Source of the DNA: Chloroflexota bacterium
GTDB lineage: Bacteria; Chloroflexota; Anaerolineae; Anaerolineales; Villigracilaceae
DNA: 64,000 nucleotides
Direction of reading: 5' to 3'
Assembly (NCBI GenBank): GCA_029782225.1
Contig: JAKOVF010000386.1
Location: forward strand, 1-64,000
Positions 1-7,850 of this stretch are shown piece by piece (within the stretch, counting starts at the first letter, position 1; the number at the start of each line of letters is the position of its first letter). A model generated the notes under the pieces. It saw only the letters and a program-made list of their open reading frames with translations, ran no database searches and was not told where the DNA came from. The position numbers and the translations under genes are program-made.

Positions 1-1728
1 CCCGATATCGATCGCGGCGTGCTAATCCCCGGTATCAACGATAACTTTGCCGGCAGTGCGCCGGACGTTGGCGTTTATGAATCTGCGCGGGATGCACCGC
101 CGGTGGTGACCTCCATCACACGCGTCGATGCAAATCCCACGGCGGCTGCCAGTGTGAATTTTACGGTCACGTTCTCTGAGCCGGTCAACGGTGTGGATCT
201 CGCGGCTCCATTCAGCGATTTCGCGCTCACGGTCAGCCCGGGTATCACGGGCGCTTCTATTGCAAGTGTCACCCCTGTCGCCGCCTCCACCTATACGGTG
301 AATGTCAATACCGGCGCTGGCAATGGCACGATCCGCCTGGATATTGTGGATGACGATTCGATCCTGGACTCAGGGAGGAACCCGCTCGGCGGACCGGGCG
401 TTGGAAATGGGACCTTTGTGGCGGGCGATTCTTATACAGTTGATAAAACCATTCCGGCCGTGATCAGCATTCTCCGTACGGACCCGACTCCGACGGCAGC
501 GGATGCTGTCCATTTTGCCGTGACCTTTTCTGAGGAAGTCACTGGCGTAGACGCAAGTGATTTTGCCTTTACCGTGACGGGCAGTGTTGCCGGCCCCGTT
601 GTTACCGAAGTGATCGGCTCGGGCAGTTCTTATTCCATTACGGTTGACACGGGAGTCGGTGATGGCACGCTGCGTCTCGATCTCGTGGACAACGACAGCA
701 TCCTCGATGCAAGGTCCCTTCCACTGGGCGGGGCAGGCGCTGGCAATGGAAATTTCAGCGTAGGGGAGGTCTACACAATCAATCGCAATCTGCCGGCCGT
801 GGTGGGCATTCTGCGCACGGACACGAATCCGTCCTCCGCCGCGAATGTCCATTTTGCCGTGACTTTCTCGGAGGCTGTCACAGGGGTGGATGCGGCTGAT
901 TTTGCGGTGTCAGCTATCGGCGTGTCCGGAGCCGGCATCCTTGACGTAACAGGTTCTGGCAATCTCTATATCGTGAACCTCGGGACGGGCAGTGGAGATG
1001 GGAGCCTCCGCCTCGATGTCATTGACAATGACAGCATTCTCGATTCGGCGGGCGCTCCGTTGGGCGGGCCAGGGGCGGGCAATGGAAATTTCGCCATTGG
1101 CGAGACCTATACCATCACCCGGCCGGCCCCGCCACCGGTTCCGAAGTTGACCATGACTTTTCGGTCCAATGGAGCGAATGATGGTTGGATTCTCGAGTCA
1201 GGCGAATCTACCGGGCGCGGCGGCACGCGAGATGCCAACGCGCCGACCTTTAATCTTGGGGATGATGCCAGGGATCGGCAATACCGCGCCATTCTGCATT
1301 TCCCCACCTCTGCTTTGCCCGACAACGCCGTCGTGACCATGGTCATTCTTTCCATCAAAAAGCAAGATCGAATTGGAACCGATCCGTTTACCACACATGG
1401 AAATATTCTGATTGACATTCGCTACGGGGCGTTCGGTTCGATCGGGCCGTTCCCGAATTACTCACTGCAGATTACTGACTTCCAGGAGCCGGCCGACAAG
1501 GCAGAGGTTGGAACGATTCAGAATAATCCGGTCAGCGGCTGGTATTGGTCAGCGTTGGATCCCTCGGCTTTTCCGTTTATCAATCTCAAAGGTGTGACCC
1601 AATTCCGCCTGCGCTTCCAACTGGACGATAATGATGACCTGGGAAATGATTATCTGAAATTTTACAGCGGCAATGCCAACAAGCAGACCGATCGTCCGCA
1701 GTTGCTGGTGGAGTATTACGTGCCATAA
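1..1728 (+). CDS. Secreted surface protein: beta-helix end, three Ig-like repeats, DNRLRE-like domain (5' partial)
   Basis: The reading frame is open to the left edge, so the true start lies outside the window; the GTG at 19 is probably internal. The first residues (PDIDRGVLIPGIND, then APDVGVYES) look like the closing segment of a choice-of-anchor Q / parallel beta-helix domain. Three tandem repeats of about 113 residues follow, each opening with a PxxV-x-S-I-x-R-x-D stretch and carrying FSExVxGVD, a D(N/D)DSILD segment and GNGxF. These are Ig-like modules of the kind found in bacterial surface proteins. The last 190 residues (FRSNGANDGW, RAILHFPTSALP, LLVEYYVP) resemble a DNRLRE domain. It is probably extracellular; the ligand is unknown. 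No sorting signal is visible at the C-terminus. Confidence 0.75.
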   Translation, partial: PDIDRGVLIPGINDNFAGSAPDVGVYESARDAPPVVTSITRVDANPTAAASVNFTVTFSEPVNGVDLAAPFSDFALTVSPGITGASIASVTPVAASTYTVNVNTGAGNGTIRLDIVDDDSILDSGRNPLGGPGVGNGTFVAGDSYTVDKTIPAVISILRTDPTPTAADAVHFAVTFSEEVTGVDASDFAFTVTGSVAGPVVTEVIGSGSSYSITVDTGVGDGTLRLDLVDNDSILDARSLPLGGAGAGNGNFSVGEVYTINRNLPAVVGILRTDTNPSSAANVHFAVTFSEAVTGVDAADFAVSAIGVSGAGILDVTGSGNLYIVNLGTGSGDGSLRLDVIDNDSILDSAGAPLGGPGAGNGNFAIGETYTITRPAPPPVPKLTMTFRSNGANDGWILESGESTGRGGTRDANAPTFNLGDDARDRQYRAILHFPTSALPDNAVVTMVILSIKKQDRIGTDPFTTHGNILIDIRYGAFGSIGPFPNYSLQITDFQEPADKAEVGTIQNNPVSGWYWSALDPSAFPFINLKGVTQFRLRFQLDDNDDLGNDYLKFYSGNANKQTDRPQLLVEYYVP

Positions 1729-1737
1729 TGAGACGAT

Positions 1738-1764
1738 GTAGGTCACGCTAAAAGCGTGACCTAC
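1738..1764. repeat. Perfect hairpin (11-bp arms), possible terminator
   Basis: GTAGGTCACGC and its exact complement GCGTGACCTAC are separated by a 5-nt loop, just after the surface-protein stop codon and before the convergent isochorismatase gene. It could end transcription from both sides, although no long T-run follows. The same arm sequence recurs at 2377-2421. Confidence 0.7.
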
Positions 1765-1770
1765 TCATTT

Positions 1771-2349
1771 CTATAGAATAATTCCATCTGGCGTTGGAAT
1801 TTTGCGGGTTTCAAACTCACTTGCTTTTTCCACTGTGCGAACCCATTCATAGTACAGACTCTTTGCACTGACAATGATTCCGCCTGCCCCTCGAATCCGC
1901 TCCAGGCCGATTTGATGGGCGCCGCCCGGTGAACCCGTCGCGTCCGCCACGACAGCGACCCTGTAACCCAGATCTACAAGACCCAGCGCAGAGTGGGCAA
2001 CGCAGACGTCAGTTTCATAGCCGATGAGGATGGCTGTCTTGCGCCTGGTTTGTTGAACAGCTTCAAGAATGTCGCTTTGCGCCGCGAGGCCGAAAATCAT
2101 CTTGTTATGGATTTTCGTGCCCGGTGGCAAAAGTTGCACCACTTCCTCACAAACATTTCCAGTGTGGGGCATGTCTTCGGCGGTGACAATGAGCGGAATA
2201 TTGAGCCAGTTGGCAACCTTGATGACCCAGCACATCCTTTGCAGGAGGGAGCTGTCTCCATCTTTCGCTGCCTTTTCCACAAAATGTGGCTGAATGTCAA
2301 TGGCGATGAGGAGGGAGTCGTTTACGTCAAGCAGAGCGGACTTGGTCAT
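1771..2349 (-). CDS. Isochorismatase-family cysteine hydrolase
   Basis: About 192 residues, the usual size for the family, which hydrolyses small amide, ester or vinyl-ether substrates in the cytoplasm. Visible landmarks are the nucleophile-orienting Asp in LLIAIDIQPHF, a central Lys in NKMIFG and the catalytic Cys in YETDVCVAHSALG, preceded by a conserved beta strand (KTAILIG). The substrate cannot be told; the sequence is closer to the YcaC-like nicotinamidase-related branch than to true isochorismatases. The ATG at 2349 (MTKSALLD) is chosen over one 12 codons upstream, because that extension would lie against the hairpin at 2377-2421 and carries no family sequence. The gene stands alone between two related hairpins. 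Confidence 0.85.
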   Translation of the reverse strand: MTKSALLDVNDSLLIAIDIQPHFVEKAAKDGDSSLLQRMCWVIKVANWLNIPLIVTAEDMPHTGNVCEEVVQLLPPGTKIHNKMIFGLAAQSDILEAVQQTRRKTAILIGYETDVCVAHSALGLVDLGYRVAVVADATGSPGGAHQIGLERIRGAGGIIVSAKSLYYEWVRTVEKASEFETRKIPTPDGIIL

Positions 2350-2376
2350 AGGATATTTGGTGAGAGTTAGAAAAAA

Positions 2377-2421
2377 GTAGGTCACGTTTCCCCTGACCGG
2401 GACTTCGCAAACGTGACCTAC
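2377..2421. repeat. Inverted repeat with 13-bp arms, related to the 1738 hairpin
   Basis: GTAGGTCACGTTT pairs with AAACGTGACCTAC across a 19-nt loop. The outer ten bases equal those of the hairpin at 1738-1764, so the isochorismatase gene is bracketed by two members of one palindrome family. Confidence 0.7.
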
Positions 2422-2427
2422 AAGATT

Positions 2428-2485
2428 TTACACCAACATCCTCAGCGGATTTTCCAGGAACCCTGGCGGTGTCTGTGTCAGCTGG
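2428..2485 (-). pseudogene. Duplicated 3' scrap of an E2 acyltransferase gene
   Basis: Read on the minus strand this encodes a tail GFLENPLRMLV followed by TAA, nearly identical to the E2 C-terminus GFLENPVRMLV encoded at 3152-3190. By eye about 48 of 60 bases match between 2426-2485 and 3150-3209. No start codon or other E2 sequence adjoins it, so it is a remnant and not a gene. Confidence 0.65.
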
Positions 2486-2493
2486 AATTGCTT

Positions 2494-2940
2494 TTATGGC
2501 AATTGTTCCAGATCGGCAATGTCCTTGGTTCTTCCGCTTGCTTTCTTATTCCTTTTGAGATGTTCCAAATCTATCACGTTAACTTCAACGCCGTCGAACT
2601 GATCCACAATTCTTGATTGGTAACATTCATCGAAATCAACTCCCGAAATGGATGTGCTAATATCCAGCCGCATCGGCGGAAAACCCATGCGAATGATTAT
2701 TGGTTTTTGCAGGAATATTTCGGGTTTCAAATTGGGATCTTCAAGCCCAAAGGCTTTCATGGCAGAAACAAGCTTTCGCGCATTGTCCGGATGAACAGCA
2801 ATCCAAATATCCATGTCCTCTGTAGCACGAGCTTAACCATGGTAGCCGACCGCATATCCGCCGATCAATAGATAGCGAACTTCATGTTCTTTCAGCAATC
2901 TCAAGAACTCTTTGAAGTCGGGCGGTAGCGTTAGCGCCAT
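2494..2940 (-). pseudogene. Nucleotidyltransferase (DUF6036/MNT-like) interrupted by one in-frame TAA
   Basis: The minus strand reads MALTLPPDFKEFLRLL, then YLLIGGYAVGYHG, a TAA stop at 2833-2835, then ARATEDMDIWIAVHP in the same frame to a normal end (RTKDIADLEQLP). The GGYAVxxHG and DMDIW elements are the glycine motif and metal-binding acidic motif of nucleotidyltransferase-fold proteins. The family is continuous through this point, so TAA replaces a single codon, probably Tyr. No other disruption is seen, which suggests a recent nonsense mutation or a sequencing error. The 5' end overlaps the 69-aa gene by 59 nt. Such MNT-like proteins often act in toxin-antitoxin or similar two-gene modules; that role is inferred. 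Confidence 0.75.
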
Positions 2941-3091
2941 AATTAATCCTCCGCAAAAGTTCCATGTGTTGCAGGCGTTCGCGTGGAGTTCTGGAGAGCC
3001 AGTATTCCTTGTCTTGCTTCTCAGCCTCTTCAAAGGAAGACGCAACCGAGAAAGTGGTCTTGTCTAACCTGGGGAATTCGTATTCGTTCAT
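2882..3091 (-). CDS. Small 69-aa conserved protein paired with the nucleotidyltransferase
   Basis: Begins MNEYEFPRLDKTTFSVASSF and contains EEAEKQDKEYWLSRTPRERLQHMELLRRINYG, a charged, helix-rich sequence with no membrane segment. From memory, small proteins of this type sit just upstream of nucleotidyltransferase genes, as here, with overlapping ends. Function is unknown; a partner role such as antitoxin or toxin is a guess. A TATACT box lies six bases before the ATG (3098-3103 on the plus strand), which would make the transcript leaderless. Confidence 0.65.
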   Translation of the reverse strand: MNEYEFPRLDKTTFSVASSFEEAEKQDKEYWLSRTPRERLQHMELLRRINYGANATARLQRVLEIAERT

Positions 3092-3114
3092 GAGTCAAGT
3101 ATAGCATAACGAAA

Positions 3115-3145
3115 GACCTCGAAGTTATTTGAAAACTTCGAGGTC
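3115..3145. terminator. Hairpin terminator at the end of the dehydrogenase operon
   Basis: GACCTCGAAGTT and AACTTCGAGGTC form a 12-bp perfect stem around a 7-nt loop, directly after the E2 stop codon and upstream of the 69-aa gene. Only a short T-run follows in either direction. Confidence 0.7.
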
Positions 3146-3151
3146 CACTTT

Positions 3152-4465
3152 TTATACCAACATCCTGACCGGATTTTCCAGGAACCCCGCTAGTGCCTGC
3201 ATGAACTGGGCGGCTTCGGCTCCATCGCTGACTCGGTGGTCCACCGAAACGGTCGCTTTCATTCGCCAGCCGGGCTTGATCTCGCCATTTTCGACAACAG
3301 GGACTTGCTTTGCAGAACCAATCGCGAGGATCGCAGCTTCAGGCGGGTTGATAATGGCAATGAATTCTTCCACGTCGTACATTCCCAGATTGGATGTGGA
3401 AAACGTCGAGCCTTCGATATCATCCGGTTTGACCTTGCCTTCGCGGGCGCGTCCTGCCATGGTTTTGACTTCGGCCGAGATCTGGCGCAGTTGCTTCTGG
3501 TCTGCATCTCTGACAACCACCGTAAGCAGGCCGCCTTCGACGGTCACTGCCACGCCAACATTGACATGTCCATAGCGGACCACATTGGCGCCATTCAACG
3601 CGGCGTTCAAATTGGGGAACTGCCTCAGGGCGAGCGCCGAGGCCTTGACGATAAAATCGTTGACCGAAATCTTTTCGTTTTCGGGCAGGTAGTCATTGAT
3701 CTGCTTGCGCATCGCCATCAACGCGTCCATTTTGAATTCATGGGTCACGTAGAAATGCGGCACGCTGGTCTTCGACTCAGCCATGCGGCGCGCAATGGCC
3801 TGACGGAGCCGCGTGGGCTGGATGGTCTGGTCTTCCTGTGTGACAGCCACGACCGGCGCTGGACGACTGACGACAGCTTGTGGTCTGCGGTCGGTGGTCT
3901 GTGGTCCTCCTGCAAGCGCGGCCTCGATATCCTTCCGCACCACACGTCCGCCCGGGCCGGTGCCCTGCACGCGCGATAAGTCCACTTTGTTATCACGCGC
4001 AATCTTCTTGGCAAGCGGCGAAGCCTTGACGGGACCTCCGTCAGGAGAAGGAGCAGAGGGGATAGGGGTAGGAGGTTGAGGCGTAGCCTGCTTCGCATCC
4101 GGAGCGGGCGTCATCCCTGCAGGGGAAGGCGCAGGTTTCACCTCTGCGGTGCTTTGATCCTTCAGAGTTTCTGGCTTCTTCTCGCTCTTTGGTTCGACAG
4201 GCTTGGCACCCTCCTCGATCTTCTCATCCGCAGAGCCCACAATCGCGATCGGGTTACCAATCGGCACAATACTTCCGGCTTCTACCAATAATTTGCGGAC
4301 AATACCGCTCGCAGAAGATTCCACTTCAACGGTGGCCTTGTCGGTTTCAATTTCGGCCAGCACATCACCTTTGTTGACGTTCTCGCCTTCGTTCTTCACC
4401 CAGCGGACGAGCGTGCCTTCCGCCATGTCAAAGCCCAGCTTGGGCATGGTAATTGTTTCAGCCAT
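3152..4465 (-). CDS. pdhC: 2-oxo acid dehydrogenase E2, dihydrolipoamide acyltransferase
   Basis: 437 residues with the full E2 layout. An N-terminal lipoyl domain carries the lipoylated lysine near position 43 in EIETDKATVEVES. A Pro/Ala/Lys-rich linker follows, then a peripheral-subunit-binding domain around 150-190 (ASPLAKKIARDNKVDLSRVQ). The catalytic CAT domain ends with the DHRVSDG active-site motif. It transfers the acyl group from E1 to CoA and forms the core of the complex. Its ATG overlaps the E1beta stop (TAATG), with GGAGGTG upstream. Pyruvate is the likely substrate, but branched-chain or acetoin complexes cannot be excluded. Part of the second linker (about residues 187-202) is encoded by a palindromic repeat found elsewhere in the operon. 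Confidence 0.92.
   Translation of the reverse strand: MAETITMPKLGFDMAEGTLVRWVKNEGENVNKGDVLAEIETDKATVEVESSASGIVRKLLVEAGSIVPIGNPIAIVGSADEKIEEGAKPVEPKSEKKPETLKDQSTAEVKPAPSPAGMTPAPDAKQATPQPPTPIPSAPSPDGGPVKASPLAKKIARDNKVDLSRVQGTGPGGRVVRKDIEAALAGGPQTTDRRPQAVVSRPAPVVAVTQEDQTIQPTRLRQAIARRMAESKTSVPHFYVTHEFKMDALMAMRKQINDYLPENEKISVNDFIVKASALALRQFPNLNAALNGANVVRYGHVNVGVAVTVEGGLLTVVVRDADQKQLRQISAEVKTMAGRAREGKVKPDDIEGSTFSTSNLGMYDVEEFIAIINPPEAAILAIGSAKQVPVVENGEIKPGWRMKATVSVDHRVSDGAEAAQFMQALAGFLENPVRMLV
3861..3907. repeat. GACCAC-rich intergenic-type repeat inside the E2 linker
   Basis: On the minus strand this tract (ACCACAGACCACCGACCGCA and onward) closely resembles the intergenic repeat at 5460-5513. It encodes the low-complexity PQTTDRRPQAVVSRP part of the E2 interdomain linker in frame. 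Confidence 0.6.
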
Positions 4466-5439
4466 TATTTCAACACCTCCTTCACCGTCTCGACGATGTC
4501 GTGCACCTGTGGGAGCGCGGCCTGTTCGAGCGAGCGGTTATAAGGAAGCGGTACTTCTTTTTGTGCGACGCGCAGGATCGGCGCGTCAACATAATCAAAC
4601 GCTTCTTCATACATGCGGCTGACAACTTCACTGCCAACGCCGTAGGATTTCCATCCTTCTTCAACAACGACCGCGCGATTCGTCTTCTTGAACGACTCCA
4701 GCACAGGTCCCATATCGAGCGGACGCAGCGTGCGGAGGTCAACGATCTCGGCTTCGATGCCTTCCTTGGCAAGTTCATCCGCGGCCTTCATCGAAAGTTC
4801 GAGACCTTTGCAGTACGTGACAATGGTGATGTCCTTACCCTCGCGCTGGACCTTGGACTCACCTATTGGAATCAGATACTCACCGTCCGGCACTTCCCCG
4901 CGGACCTGATACATGGTCGCGTGCTCGATAAAGAGAATCGGATCATCCGAACGGATGGCTGATTTGAGCAGTCCTTTGGCATCTTCCGGCGTTCCCGGGC
5001 TGACCACTTTCAGACCGGGAAAATGTGCAAAAATGGCATCGGGAGTCTGCGAATGCGTCGCGCCCAGCTGACGTCCACCGCCGCCAACGGTGCGGATAAC
5101 CAGCGGAACTTTGAACTGCCCGCCGAACATGTAATGCAGTTTGGGCGCCTGATTGACGATGTAATCCATCGCGGAGAACGCGAAGTTGATCGTCATCAAT
5201 TCCGCGATTGGGCGTTGACCAACCATTGCCGCGCCGATCGCCGCCCCGACGATCACGTTTTCTGCAATCGGGGTGTCTTTTACGCGCTTCGGGCCGTACT
5301 TGTCGTAAAAGCCCTTGGTGACTGCATACGTGCCGCCCCAAACGCCAACTTCCTCGCCCATGATAAAGACCGCGGGATCGCGATCCATCTCTTCCATCAG
5401 TGCCTGCGAGATTGCCTCGCGCATTGTAATTTTTGCCAT
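4465..5439 (-). CDS. pdhB: 2-oxo acid dehydrogenase E1 beta subunit
   Basis: 324 residues, the normal length. It starts MAKITMREAISQALMEEM and has the pyrimidine-side motif MGEEVGVWGGTYAVTKG, the conserved APKLHYMFGGQFKVPLVIR segment, SQTPDAIFAHFPGLKVVSP and a C-terminal transketolase-like domain (AKEGIEAEIVDLRTLRPLD). With E1alpha it forms the thiamine-diphosphate decarboxylase of the complex. It is translationally coupled to E2 (one-base overlap) and separated from E1alpha by a 74-nt repeat. Confidence 0.93.
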   Translation of the reverse strand: MAKITMREAISQALMEEMDRDPAVFIMGEEVGVWGGTYAVTKGFYDKYGPKRVKDTPIAENVIVGAAIGAAMVGQRPIAELMTINFAFSAMDYIVNQAPKLHYMFGGQFKVPLVIRTVGGGGRQLGATHSQTPDAIFAHFPGLKVVSPGTPEDAKGLLKSAIRSDDPILFIEHATMYQVRGEVPDGEYLIPIGESKVQREGKDITIVTYCKGLELSMKAADELAKEGIEAEIVDLRTLRPLDMGPVLESFKKTNRAVVVEEGWKSYGVGSEVVSRMYEEAFDYVDAPILRVAQKEVPLPYNRSLEQAALPQVHDIVETVKEVLK

Positions 5440-5459
5440 ATGTGTCCTCGTGAACCTCG

Positions 5460-5513
5460 GACGACCACAGACAACCGACCACTGACCGTGGTCTGTCGTC
5501 CATCGTCCGTCGT
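5460..5513. repeat. GACCAC/GTCGTC intergenic repeat in the operon
   Basis: Fills most of the gap between the E1alpha stop and the E1beta start. It is built from near-repeats of GACCAC, CGACC and GTCCGTCGTC with an internal ACCAC...GTGGT inverted pair. The same unit appears in opposite orientation inside the E2 coding region at 3861-3907. Confidence 0.65.
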
Positions 5514-6470
5514 CTATTCCGTATAAACATCCGTAAACAAATCTTCCACGCCAAGCTCGGGGCTGGATTCGGCGAACTCCACGGCCTTGTTCACTTCATC
5601 TTCCACAGCCGCCTCGACTTCGTCCAGCGCCTTCGCCGTAGCGGTCTTTTTTTCAAGTAACTGCTTGCGGAAAATTCCAATCGGGTCATTCTCCTGCCAC
5701 TGCTTCACTTCCTCCTGCTTGCGATAGCGCTCAGGATCGCCCATCGAGTGACCGCGATAGCGGTAGGTAATGACTTCGAGTAGGTAAGGCTGTGCTTCCT
5801 TGCGGACACATTCAATGGCTTCCTTCGCGGCATCGTAGACCTTCATGACATCCATGCCATCGACCTGGCCGTTCTGCATGCCATAGCCTTCCGCTTTCTG
5901 CCGAATATCCATAACCGCCGAAGCGCGCTCTACGGAGGTCCCCATGCCATACTTGTTATTCTCGCAGATCCAGAGCACGCGCAGACCCCAGGCCTTCGAA
6001 AGATTCAATGCTTCATGAAAATAGCCGATGTTCGTGGCCCCATCTCCAAACATGCAGATCGTGACGTTGTCATTTTCCGCGTACTGATCGCCCAGGGCGA
6101 GTCCTGCCGCGATAGGAAGATGTCCGCCCACGATGGCATGCCCGCCCCAGAAATTTTTCTCGACCCTTGCCATGTGCATGGAACCGCCCTTGCCCTTCGA
6201 CGTTCCGGTTGCTTTGCCGAGCAGCTCAGCCATGACTTCATTGGCCGGGATGCCGCAATTGAGGGCCACGCCATGATCCCGATAGGCCGTGATGACGCGG
6301 TCGCGCGGTTCACGAGCAGCGACAATTCCGGTGCTTACTGCCTCCTGCCCAATATACAGGTGCATGAAACCGCCGATCTTACCCTGTTGGTAAAGTTCCG
6401 CTCCATGTTCCTCCACGCGGCGGATCAGCACCATCTGATGATACAGATCAATTAATTGTTCCTTCTTCAT
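5514..6470 (-). CDS. pdhA: 2-oxo acid dehydrogenase E1 alpha subunit
   Basis: 318 residues. The thiamine diphosphate/Mg site is visible as GDGATNIGYFHEALN followed about 27 residues on by ENNKYGMGT. Other family marks are YIGQEAVSTG, TAYRDHGVAL, KGKGGSMHMA with the conserved HAIVGGHLPIAAGLA, and TYRYRGHSMGDPERYR, the regulated loop. The protein decarboxylates the 2-oxo acid and reductively acylates the E2 lipoyl group. It is the first gene of the minus-strand operon E1alpha-E1beta-E2; no E3 (lipoamide dehydrogenase) gene follows, so E3 must come from elsewhere. Confidence 0.93.
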   Translation of the reverse strand: MKKEQLIDLYHQMVLIRRVEEHGAELYQQGKIGGFMHLYIGQEAVSTGIVAAREPRDRVITAYRDHGVALNCGIPANEVMAELLGKATGTSKGKGGSMHMARVEKNFWGGHAIVGGHLPIAAGLALGDQYAENDNVTICMFGDGATNIGYFHEALNLSKAWGLRVLWICENNKYGMGTSVERASAVMDIRQKAEGYGMQNGQVDGMDVMKVYDAAKEAIECVRKEAQPYLLEVITYRYRGHSMGDPERYRKQEEVKQWQENDPIGIFRKQLLEKKTATAKALDEVEAAVEDEVNKAVEFAESSPELGVEDLFTDVYTE

Positions 6471-6695
6471 TTATCTCTCCACTGAGTTGTTGCAAAGCAA
6501 ACACCATACACCATCGATACTTCACGACAGTTGAGAGCACTCCTCCTGCTCGTTTTGTAATCTACTGATTATAGGCGTCCTGCTTATAAAATCAAGCAGG
6601 GCATTATATCAGACTATTTTAGTCCAGTTCAAAGCCTTCGTCATCGTAATTCAACTGCGATGTGAACGATGAGGCTTGCAGGGTAAAATAAGTGC
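6471..6695. other. Divergent intergenic region upstream of pdhA
   Basis: This 225-base stretch must hold the promoters for the pdh operon (minus) and the HEAT-repeat gene (plus). A small inverted repeat CCTGCTT/AAGCAGG (6579-6585 and 6594-6600) encloses an AT-rich loop and is a candidate regulator site. TAAAAT at 6684-6689 lies exactly six bases before the HEAT-gene ATG. No other structure is recognised. Confidence 0.4.
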
Positions 6696-7841
6696 ATGAA
6701 CTGGCTGACAGGCGGAAAGACCGGCGAGGCCAAGCGCCTCATTTCTCAACTGACAGATGCATCCAAACGCGACCATGCCGCGCAGGAATTGATTCGATTG
6801 GGGCCAGATGCCGTTCCCGCTTTGATCGAAGCGCTTCACTCCACGGACTTGAAGCTGGTCCCGGTATATCAGCAGGTCCTGGCACATATGCCTTTTGCGG
6901 CTCCAGCGTTGACGAATGCACTCATGACTGCGCATCCAGTCGTCCGCGGACGAATCGCCGAGATCTTCTCGGTGACGCGCGACCGGGCGGCCGTCCCGGC
7001 CTTGCTTGGGGCACTGCGCGGCGATTTTTATACGGTCCGCTCGAGGGCCGTGACCGCATTGAGCAGCATCGGTGACCCGGAGTTTATAGATGAGATCCTG
7101 CTCCTGCTTAGCGACGCAGAAGCAGAAGTGCGCATCGCCGCTGTGACTGCACTGGGAAAGTATGGAGTGCCCTATACATTCGACCGTATGTCGAACCTTC
7201 TCTTCTATGATCCGAGCCTGGAAGTTCGCCAGGCTACCGCGCGGGCTTTGGGAGGCACCAAGCACCCGGATGCCGTTTTCTTTCTAACGCAGGCGCTGCG
7301 CGATCCGTTCTGGTGGTATGAACGGGAACAGGCCGCGACGGAGTTGCTCAAGGCGATTGAAAATATGGGCGTCCATGCGGTGCCGGGGTTGATCGAAGCG
7401 CTCGGCGACCGTGAGGGCACGGTCCGCAAGTTTGCAGCGTCGATCCTTGGCAAGATTGGAGATCCCCGCGCCATTGAAGAACTGGGGATGACGCTCTACG
7501 ACTTGCACCATGATGTGAGTCTGGCGGCGGCGGAGGCCCTTGCCAAATTTGGCGCACCCGCGGTCAAGGTCCTGAGCGATGCGTTGCGTCATCCGGAGGC
7601 GATGGTGCGGGAACATGCGGTCATTGCACTCGGCGAGATCAAAGATCCACGCATCGCGCCCATCTTGATTGAGACCTTGCATGACCCTGAGCGGGCCGTC
7701 CAGAAGGAAGCCATTGTGTCTCTCGGCCAGTTACATGATGCAGTGGCCGACTCGGCCTTGAAAGTCATCGCCATGGACCGCAATGACCGGGAATTTGCGA
7801 CGCTGGCGAGACAGATCCTTGAAAAAAAACCTCTGTCCTGA
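6696..7841 (+). CDS. HEAT-repeat (PBS-lyase type) protein
   Basis: 381 residues made of about ten HEAT-like helical repeats of 30-32 residues, seen as recurring AVPALIEAL, DPEFIDEILLLL, AEVRIAAVTALGKYG, PGLIEALGDREGTVRKFAASILGKIGDPRAIEEL and RIAPILIETLHDPE units. Repeats of this type form a right-handed solenoid that binds proteins; related repeats occur in phycobilin lyases, but nothing else suggests pigment metabolism. It has no signal peptide. The stop codon lies in a CTGTCCTGAGCGGAGG tract that matches a dispersed repeat core. A TAAAAT box six bases upstream of the ATG and the lack of a clear ribosome-binding site suggest a leaderless mRNA. Confidence 0.85.
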   Translation: MNWLTGGKTGEAKRLISQLTDASKRDHAAQELIRLGPDAVPALIEALHSTDLKLVPVYQQVLAHMPFAAPALTNALMTAHPVVRGRIAEIFSVTRDRAAVPALLGALRGDFYTVRSRAVTALSSIGDPEFIDEILLLLSDAEAEVRIAAVTALGKYGVPYTFDRMSNLLFYDPSLEVRQATARALGGTKHPDAVFFLTQALRDPFWWYEREQAATELLKAIENMGVHAVPGLIEALGDREGTVRKFAASILGKIGDPRAIEELGMTLYDLHHDVSLAAAEALAKFGAPAVKVLSDALRHPEAMVREHAVIALGEIKDPRIAPILIETLHDPERAVQKEAIVSLGQLHDAVADSALKVIAMDRNDREFATLARQILEKKPLS

Positions 7842-7850
7842 GCGGAGGAT

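Noticed and set aside
3236-3979. Plus-strand 247-codon frame opposite pdhC
   Set aside because: Antisense of the E2 catalytic domain; no family similarity and no start signals.
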